Below are positions 60,091-64,000 of a DNA stretch of 64,000 bases, in pieces. Source of the DNA: Halieaceae bacterium (lineage in GTDB: Bacteria; Pseudomonadota; Gammaproteobacteria; Pseudomonadales; Halieaceae); assembly GCA_028282105.1 (NCBI GenBank), contig JANQIO010000061.1, forward strand, positions 1 through 64,000, read 5' to 3'. Positions within the stretch are counted from its first letter, which is position 1. Each line of letters begins with the position of its first letter. The notes below the pieces were generated by a model. The model was given only the letters and a program-made list of their open reading frames with translations, did no database searches and was not told the DNA's origin. Both the position numbers and the translations under genes were made by a program.

Positions 60091-63000
60091 TCACTGCTGC
60101 TCTTGCTTGCGCATTTCGGTGAGGCGCAACTTGCCGTAGACGGAGGTGCGGATGCCGACCTTGCGCTCACCGAGGAGGCCTTCCAGGTCGGTGGCGATGC
60201 GCTCTACGTCGTCCAGATTGGTTTCCCGGGTGCCGTAGATGCCGACCCAGGCATCGCGCCCGTTATCCTTGGCGATGTAGGTGCACTGGTCGGCGATGTT
60301 GGCGACCTGCTCCCAGCTCACCATGTCGGGCTTGAGCGGGGAGAAGGGGTACACGGCAAAGCCAATGGAGCCGGTCAGGCGGCCCACTTCGCTGTTGCCC
60401 AGGTGATAGTTGCGGTCGGCCAGGCCAACGCGGATGCGCTCGGCGAGTTTTTCCGCAGCGCGGTTGCTGGTGTTGCGGCTGACAATCAGAAACTCGTCGC
60501 CACCCCAGCGGATAATCGTGTCGGATTTGCGGCAGCACTCCTGCAATACATCGCGCACCTGCAGCAGCGCGGCATCGCCGGCGGCGTGGCCGTGGGCATC
60601 GTTGATGGCTTTAAAGCCGTCCAGGTCCACCATCATGAAGGACAGGGCCGGTGCGATATCCAGTGCCTCGCCATTGTTGGACTCGACCTGCTCGCCGGCC
60701 TGGCGGCGGGCGTGGGCGACTTCTGTAGTGATGAACTCTTCCAGGAAGCGGCGGTTGCGCAGGCCGGTCAAGGTGTCGGTGAGGCTGGATTCCTTGAGCT
60801 GGTCGTTCAGGGACAGCAATTCCTCGTTGCGTTCGGCCAGCTCGCGGGTGCGCTCGGCGACGATCTTCTCAAGCTCTTCACGCTTACGGGCGGCTCGGGC
60901 CAGTTTCATGGCGTTGACGCGAGTAAAGATGAAGATGGTGGCGAGGATGGCCAGCGCGTAGCTGCCATAGGCCCAGGCCGTCGCCCAGGGCGGGGGTACG
61001 ACGACCAGGTCGATAGCGGCGCCGCGTTCATTCCAGACGCCGTCGTTGTTGGAGGCCTGCACGCGGAAGGTGTAGTTACCGGCGGGCAGGTTGGTATAGG
61101 TGGCGCGATCGTATTCGACCGGCTCGCTCCAGGCCTGGTCGAAGCCCTCCAGCATGTAGCGGTAGCGGTTGCGCTCCGGGGCAGAGTAGTCGAGACCGCT
61201 GAAAGAGAAGGTCACCAGGTCGCTGGCATAGTCGAGTTTGATGGCTTCGCCGCCCTCGGCGGTGCTGAAACGCGTGGTCAGCGGGCCGTCACGGTCGAAG
61301 GCGCTCAGCGCGATGTCCGGCTCGTGGCGGTTCATGGTGATGTGGTTGGGATAGAACGCCAGCAGGCCATCTGAGCCGCCGAACAGCAGCCGGCTGGAGC
61401 GGGTGCGGCGCACCGCCCGGTAGTTGAACTCGTTACCGCGCAGGCCGTTGCTGCGGCTGAAGTAGCGCATGCGGCCACTGTCCGGATTGAATTGCACCAG
61501 GCCGCGGTTGCTGCTGACCCAGAGGCGACCGTCGCTGTCTTCAATCATGCCCTGCACAGAGTCGCTCAGCAGGCCGTCGCTGCGGCGAATCTTCTCGAAG
61601 CGCACGCGGTTTTCACGGCGGTCCTCGGCGGACCAGCGGTTGAGGCCGCCGCCGTTGGTACCGACCCACAGAGAGCCGTCGCCAGTCTCGGTCACCAGCC
61701 AGGCGGAATCGCTGCTCAGGGCATCGGTGTTGCCCTCCTCCTCGCGGAAGCGTCGGAAGCCCTCACCATCAGCGTGCATGGCGTTGAGGCCGCTGTTTTC
61801 GGTACCGATCCACAGGGTGCCCTGGCGGTCGCGGAACACTTCGAGTACCCGGTCGCTGGAAATGCTGGCCGGGTCGTCGTCGCTGTGGCGGAAGTGCGTG
61901 AAGCTGCCCGTGGCGGTGTCATAGCGGTTGAGGCCGCCGTCGTAGGTGCCGACCCAGACGATGCCGCTGCGCTCTGCCAGGATAGAGGTCACCGCGTTGC
62001 TGCTGATGGATTCGGGGTCGCGGGCATCGCGGCGAAAATGAGTGAAGGTATCGGTGTTGGGGTCCAGCACGCTGAGGCCGCCACCGCGGGTACCCATCCA
62101 CACCTGCCCCAGTGGGTCGCTGTGCACCACCAGGACTCGATTGTCCGGCAGATCGCTGTTGTCTGCCGTGTAGTGGCGGGTTTCACCGGTCGCTTCGTTG
62201 ATGCGGCTGAGGCCGCCGCCGTAGGTGGCTACCCAAATCTCGCCGTCGCGGGACTCATCAACGCTGGTAACGATATTGCTGTTCAGGCGCAGGGCGGTGC
62301 CTTCGGTCTGGAAGTAGGTGAAGGCGTCGCTGAGGTAGTTCCAGCTATTGGCGCCGCCGTAGGTGCCCACCCACAGCACGCCTCCGCGGTCCTGCAGGAT
62401 GGTGGTGATCCGGTTATCGCTGAGGCTGGCGTCGTCGGACTGGTTGTTGCGGTAGCGGGCAAAGCCGCCAGCGGCGGGGCGCCACTCGTTGAGGCCATTG
62501 TCCGTGCCTACCCACAGGGCGCCATTGAAATCCTGGTAGATCGCGCGCACCCGGTTGTGGCTCAGGCTGCGGTCGTCCGCCGGGTTGTGCATGAAGCGCT
62601 GGAAGCTGCCCGAGCCGGCGTCAAACAGGTTCAGGCCGCCTTCATAGGTGCCGATCCACAGGCGGCCGTCGCGATCCTCGTAGATGCTGCGCACCGAGTT
62701 GTCACTGAGGCTGGCGGGGTCGTCAGGGTTGTTAACAAAGCGCTCGAATTGACCGCTGTCCCGGTCCAGGCGTGCCAGTCCGCCTTTGGCGGTACCGATC
62801 CAGAGCTGGCCGTCACGGTCTTCAAGAATCGCCAGTACGGAGTTGGATGGCAGGCTGCCGGCGTCTTCCGGGTTGTGCTGGAAGCGCTCGAAGTCGCCGT
62901 TGTCCTTCAGCCGGTTGAGACCCCCGCCGTCGGTGCCCACCCAAACAGTGCCCTGACGGTCCTGGTAGACCACGCGTACGCTGTCGCTGCCAATGCTGCT

Positions 63001-63441
63001 GGCGTCGTCGGCGTTGTGGCGGAAGTGGGTAAAGCTGTCGTCCTCGCGGTTGTAGCGGTTGAGACCGCCCGCGTCGGTGCCCAGCCACAGGCTGCCATCC
63101 GCCGCCACCAGAATGGACCAGATGTAGTTGTCTGACAGGGTGGTCGGGTCATCGTAGACATGTTCATAGAGGCGCAGGTCGGTGCCGTCCCAGCGGTTGA
63201 GACCTTCCTGGGTGCCAATCCAGATATAGCCCTGGACGTCCTGGACCAGGTCGTGGACAACTGACTGGCTGAGACCGTCCTCCACTGACAGGTGATCGAA
63301 GAGTGCCGTCCTTGGCTTCAATGCCGCAGCGCCATCGGCCTGGGCGCCCGAGGCGACCAGCGCGCAGGCCAGAAGCAGGCCTGTGAACAGGCTCTGACAC
63401 TGGCGCCTGGCTTCCATGATTGTGGTGCTTGTCTTCGTCAT
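60091..63441 (-). CDS. Two-component-type beta-propeller sensor diguanylate cyclase
   Basis: A 1,116-residue inner-membrane sensor enzyme. After a signal/anchor sequence (about 14-34) come some 12-14 periplasmic Reg_prop repeats of the W(I/V)GT...GGLNR type forming two propellers (about 45-690). A Y_Y_Y domain (about 735-805), a transmembrane helix (about 820-842), a coiled coil (EELEKIVAERTRELAERNEELLSLND) and a GGDEF domain follow. The active site RWGGDEFLIV (about 980) is intact, and an RKSD sequence 5 residues before it forms the c-di-GMP inhibitory I-site. So a periplasmic ligand should tune c-di-GMP synthesis. The ORF-track start (63600) is rejected; ATG 63441 follows GAGAACG and a sigma54 promoter. 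It precedes the subtilase gene by 8 bases. Confidence 0.9.
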   Translation of the reverse strand: MTKTSTTIMEARRQCQSLFTGLLLACALVASGAQADGAAALKPRTALFDHLSVEDGLSQSVVHDLVQDVQGYIWIGTQEGLNRWDGTDLRLYEHVYDDPTTLSDNYIWSILVAADGSLWLGTDAGGLNRYNREDDSFTHFRHNADDASSIGSDSVRVVYQDRQGTVWVGTDGGGLNRLKDNGDFERFQHNPEDAGSLPSNSVLAILEDRDGQLWIGTAKGGLARLDRDSGQFERFVNNPDDPASLSDNSVRSIYEDRDGRLWIGTYEGGLNLFDAGSGSFQRFMHNPADDRSLSHNRVRAIYQDFNGALWVGTDNGLNEWRPAAGGFARYRNNQSDDASLSDNRITTILQDRGGVLWVGTYGGANSWNYLSDAFTYFQTEGTALRLNSNIVTSVDESRDGEIWVATYGGGLSRINEATGETRHYTADNSDLPDNRVLVVHSDPLGQVWMGTRGGGLSVLDPNTDTFTHFRRDARDPESISSNAVTSILAERSGIVWVGTYDGGLNRYDTATGSFTHFRHSDDDPASISSDRVLEVFRDRQGTLWIGTENSGLNAMHADGEGFRRFREEEGNTDALSSDSAWLVTETGDGSLWVGTNGGGLNRWSAEDRRENRVRFEKIRRSDGLLSDSVQGMIEDSDGRLWVSSNRGLVQFNPDSGRMRYFSRSNGLRGNEFNYRAVRRTRSSRLLFGGSDGLLAFYPNHITMNRHEPDIALSAFDRDGPLTTRFSTAEGGEAIKLDYASDLVTFSFSGLDYSAPERNRYRYMLEGFDQAWSEPVEYDRATYTNLPAGNYTFRVQASNNDGVWNERGAAIDLVVVPPPWATAWAYGSYALAILATIFIFTRVNAMKLARAARKREELEKIVAERTRELAERNEELLSLNDQLKESSLTDTLTGLRNRRFLEEFITTEVAHARRQAGEQVESNNGEALDIAPALSFMMVDLDGFKAINDAHGHAAGDAALLQVRDVLQECCRKSDTIIRWGGDEFLIVSRNTSNRAAEKLAERIRVGLADRNYHLGNSEVGRLTGSIGFAVYPFSPLKPDMVSWEQVANIADQCTYIAKDNGRDAWVGIYGTRETNLDDVERIATDLEGLLGERKVGIRTSVYGKLRLTEMRKQEQQ

Positions 63442-63493
63442 CGTTCTCAATGTCCGGGTTCGGTGCCCAATGCGGGCTCGTGGGGAATGACAT

Positions 63494-63509
63494 CGCAAGC
63501 AGCGTGCCA
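63494..63509 (-). promoter_or_regulatory. Sigma54 (-24/-12) promoter TGGCACG-CTGC-TTGCG
   Basis: On the minus strand TTGGCACGCTGCTTGCG matches the RpoN consensus TGGCACG-N4-TTGCW at all but the last position, with the required ten bases between GG and GC. Transcription would start near 63483, giving a 42-base leader to the ATG at 63441 of the diguanylate cyclase gene. Confidence 0.8.
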
Positions 63510-63593
63510 ACCTGGCAAACGGGCATTTTCGGTGTGAAAAACCGTTAACTGGTTGGCAGAAATCTTGCGCTGGAGAAACAAAAAGTGGCGGGG

Positions 63594-63611
63594 CCGACAC
63601 TCAGATGTCGG
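63594..63611. promoter_or_regulatory. Inverted repeat CCGACA-N6-TGTCGG upstream of the sigma54 promoter
   Basis: Perfect 6-base arms with a 6-base centre (CTCAGA), centred about 120 bases before the predicted start of transcription. This is within the range used by sigma54 activator proteins. Confidence 0.4.
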
Positions 63612-63667
63612 TAAGATTACCGGGGAATATCACCATAAAATCGAAATAGTGGTGTATTTTCCGAAAA

Positions 63668-63697
63668 TTCGGCGTATATACGCCAAAATACGCCGAA
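63668..63697. promoter_or_regulatory. Overlapping palindromes: TTCGGCGTA...TACGCCGAA and GGCGTATATACGCC
   Basis: Two nested elements: the 14-bp perfect palindrome GGCGTATATACGCC (63671-63684), and 9-base arms TTCGGCGTA/TACGCCGAA spanning 63668-63697. They abut the stop codon of the partial gene and lie about 200 bases upstream of the predicted sigma54 start. They may be an activator site or the terminator of the partial gene (TTTT follows the stem on the minus strand). Confidence 0.55.
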
Positions 63698-63699
63698 AT

Positions 63700-64000
63700 T
63701 TAGAGTGGCCCGGCGGTCCAGCGTCGGTAGGTGGGCACGGTGATACCCATCAGGGCGGAGCCCCGGGCAGCGTCTTCCCCCACCCTGGATACCACGGCTT
63801 CCAGTAGCTGGGCGCGGGCCTCCTCGATGACATTGGTGGCGTTGTCCTCGGACAGGGAATCCGCCAGCAACTTGAGGGTGGGCTTTAGCCTGGACCAGGC
63901 ATCGGAGCGAACCAGCAGGCCCTGGGCCTCCAGCCGGCGGGCTTTCTCCAACTGCCGCCGGTAGGTGGTTTCAGCCACTCCCAGTCGCTTGGCGCCGCGG
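63700..64000 (-). CDS. C-terminal fragment of a protein with Fis-type HTH (possible sigma54 activator)
   Basis: The open frame runs past the ORF-track GTG (63978) to the window edge without a stop, so this is the 3' end of a larger gene. At the edge it reads RGAKRLGVAETTYRRQLEKA, a Fis-type DNA-recognition helix pair as found at the C-terminus of NtrC-like activators. About 50 residues later a second, similar segment (ALMGITVPTYRRW) closes the protein. Two tandem HTH-like elements at a C-terminus are unusual. I infer it may be the activator of the neighbouring sigma54 promoter; the AAA+ domain would be outside the window. Confidence 0.55.
   Translation of the reverse strand, partial: RGAKRLGVAETTYRRQLEKARRLEAQGLLVRSDAWSRLKPTLKLLADSLSEDNATNVIEEARAQLLEAVVSRVGEDAARGSALMGITVPTYRRWTAGPL

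Noticed and set aside
61492-63135. 547-codon plus-strand ORF
   Set aside because: Antisense to the repeated propeller blades; its Ala/Val-rich periodic sequence mirrors the blade repeats and has no start signal.
63442-63600. N-terminal extension of the diguanylate cyclase containing CLRCH
   Set aside because: It lies upstream of a good signal/anchor sequence, spans the sigma54 promoter and reads as non-coding. The heme motif is accidental.
63442-63699. Possible c-di-GMP riboswitch in the diguanylate cyclase leader
   Set aside because: The predicted transcript leader is only about 42 bases, and no GEMM-type conserved core was found.

Overview
The window is GC-rich, densely coded DNA of a Gram-negative bacterium: outer-membrane barrels, TonB and RND systems, lipoproteins and multiheme cytochromes. 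Gene content suggests a marine gammaproteobacterium, possibly Halieaceae/OM60-like or a relative. Signs are the DUF1302-DUF1329-YCF48-RND cluster, wax-ester synthase, acetoacetyl-CoA synthetase, PurT, the MoxR-Bat operon and DmsE/MtrB/OmcA cytochromes. The taxon is inferred from gene content only. No rRNA, tRNA, CRISPR array, insertion sequence or prophage was recognised.

Layout. 1-4.3 kb: the end of a TolC-like efflux protein, a Na/Pi symporter, a small unknown protein, an outer-membrane barrel with a repeat-bearing leader, and a DUF808 membrane protein. 4.3-9.3 kb (minus): an apparent five-gene membrane operon (AI-2E permease, HlyD adaptor, DUF2955, K+-channel-like protein, CorA/ZntB). 9.5-14.4 kb: acetoacetyl-CoA synthetase, a small barrel, and a fused SDF symporter/solute-binding protein. 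14.5-24.3 kb: an extracellular electron transfer island. It holds a MtrA/DmsE-MtrB-MtrC operon, a NapC-type tetraheme quinol dehydrogenase with a ten-heme periplasmic partner, a divergent mini triheme cytochrome, and a UbiA-family prenyltransferase and zinc-ribbon protein upstream. 24.4-29.7 kb: CadD-type transporter, DUF4136 lipoprotein, MgtE and a TonB receptor. 29.8-42.9 kb (plus): lipid/CoA and envelope genes, namely a molybdopterin oxidoreductase, WS/DGAT, a CoA hydrolase/transferase, then DUF1302-DUF1329-YCF48-RND-Tll0287-like. 42.9-47.9 kb: solute:Na+ symporter, TolB/TPR protein, retropepsin-like protease, HAD phosphatase. 47.9-54.8 kb (minus): MoxR-DUF58-DUF4381-BatA-BatB/C-BatD. 55-56.2 kb: purT. 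56.3-64 kb (minus): a three-gene c-di-GMP operon.

Two systems stand out. (1) The electron-transfer island carries 37 predicted c-hemes in about 8 kb and could link the quinone pool to the cell surface. Its main operon has a sigma70-like promoter followed by an array of alternating ACAGGTG/CACCTGT half-sites. (2) The window's end holds a putative sigma54-driven operon. A beta-propeller sensor diguanylate cyclase is followed 8 bases later by a secreted subtilase with a ~225-residue Asp/Thr/Ser/Gly linker and eight C-terminal YFFND repeats. A degenerate-GGDEF/EAL phosphodiesterase follows 5 bases after that. A near-perfect -24/-12 promoter, two upstream inverted repeats and a neighbouring partial Fis-type HTH gene complete the picture. 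I find this the best candidate for an undescribed system.

Starts were moved from the longest ORF wherever a signal peptide, Shine-Dalgarno site or gene junction argued for it. Family names come from reading motifs, not from database searches.
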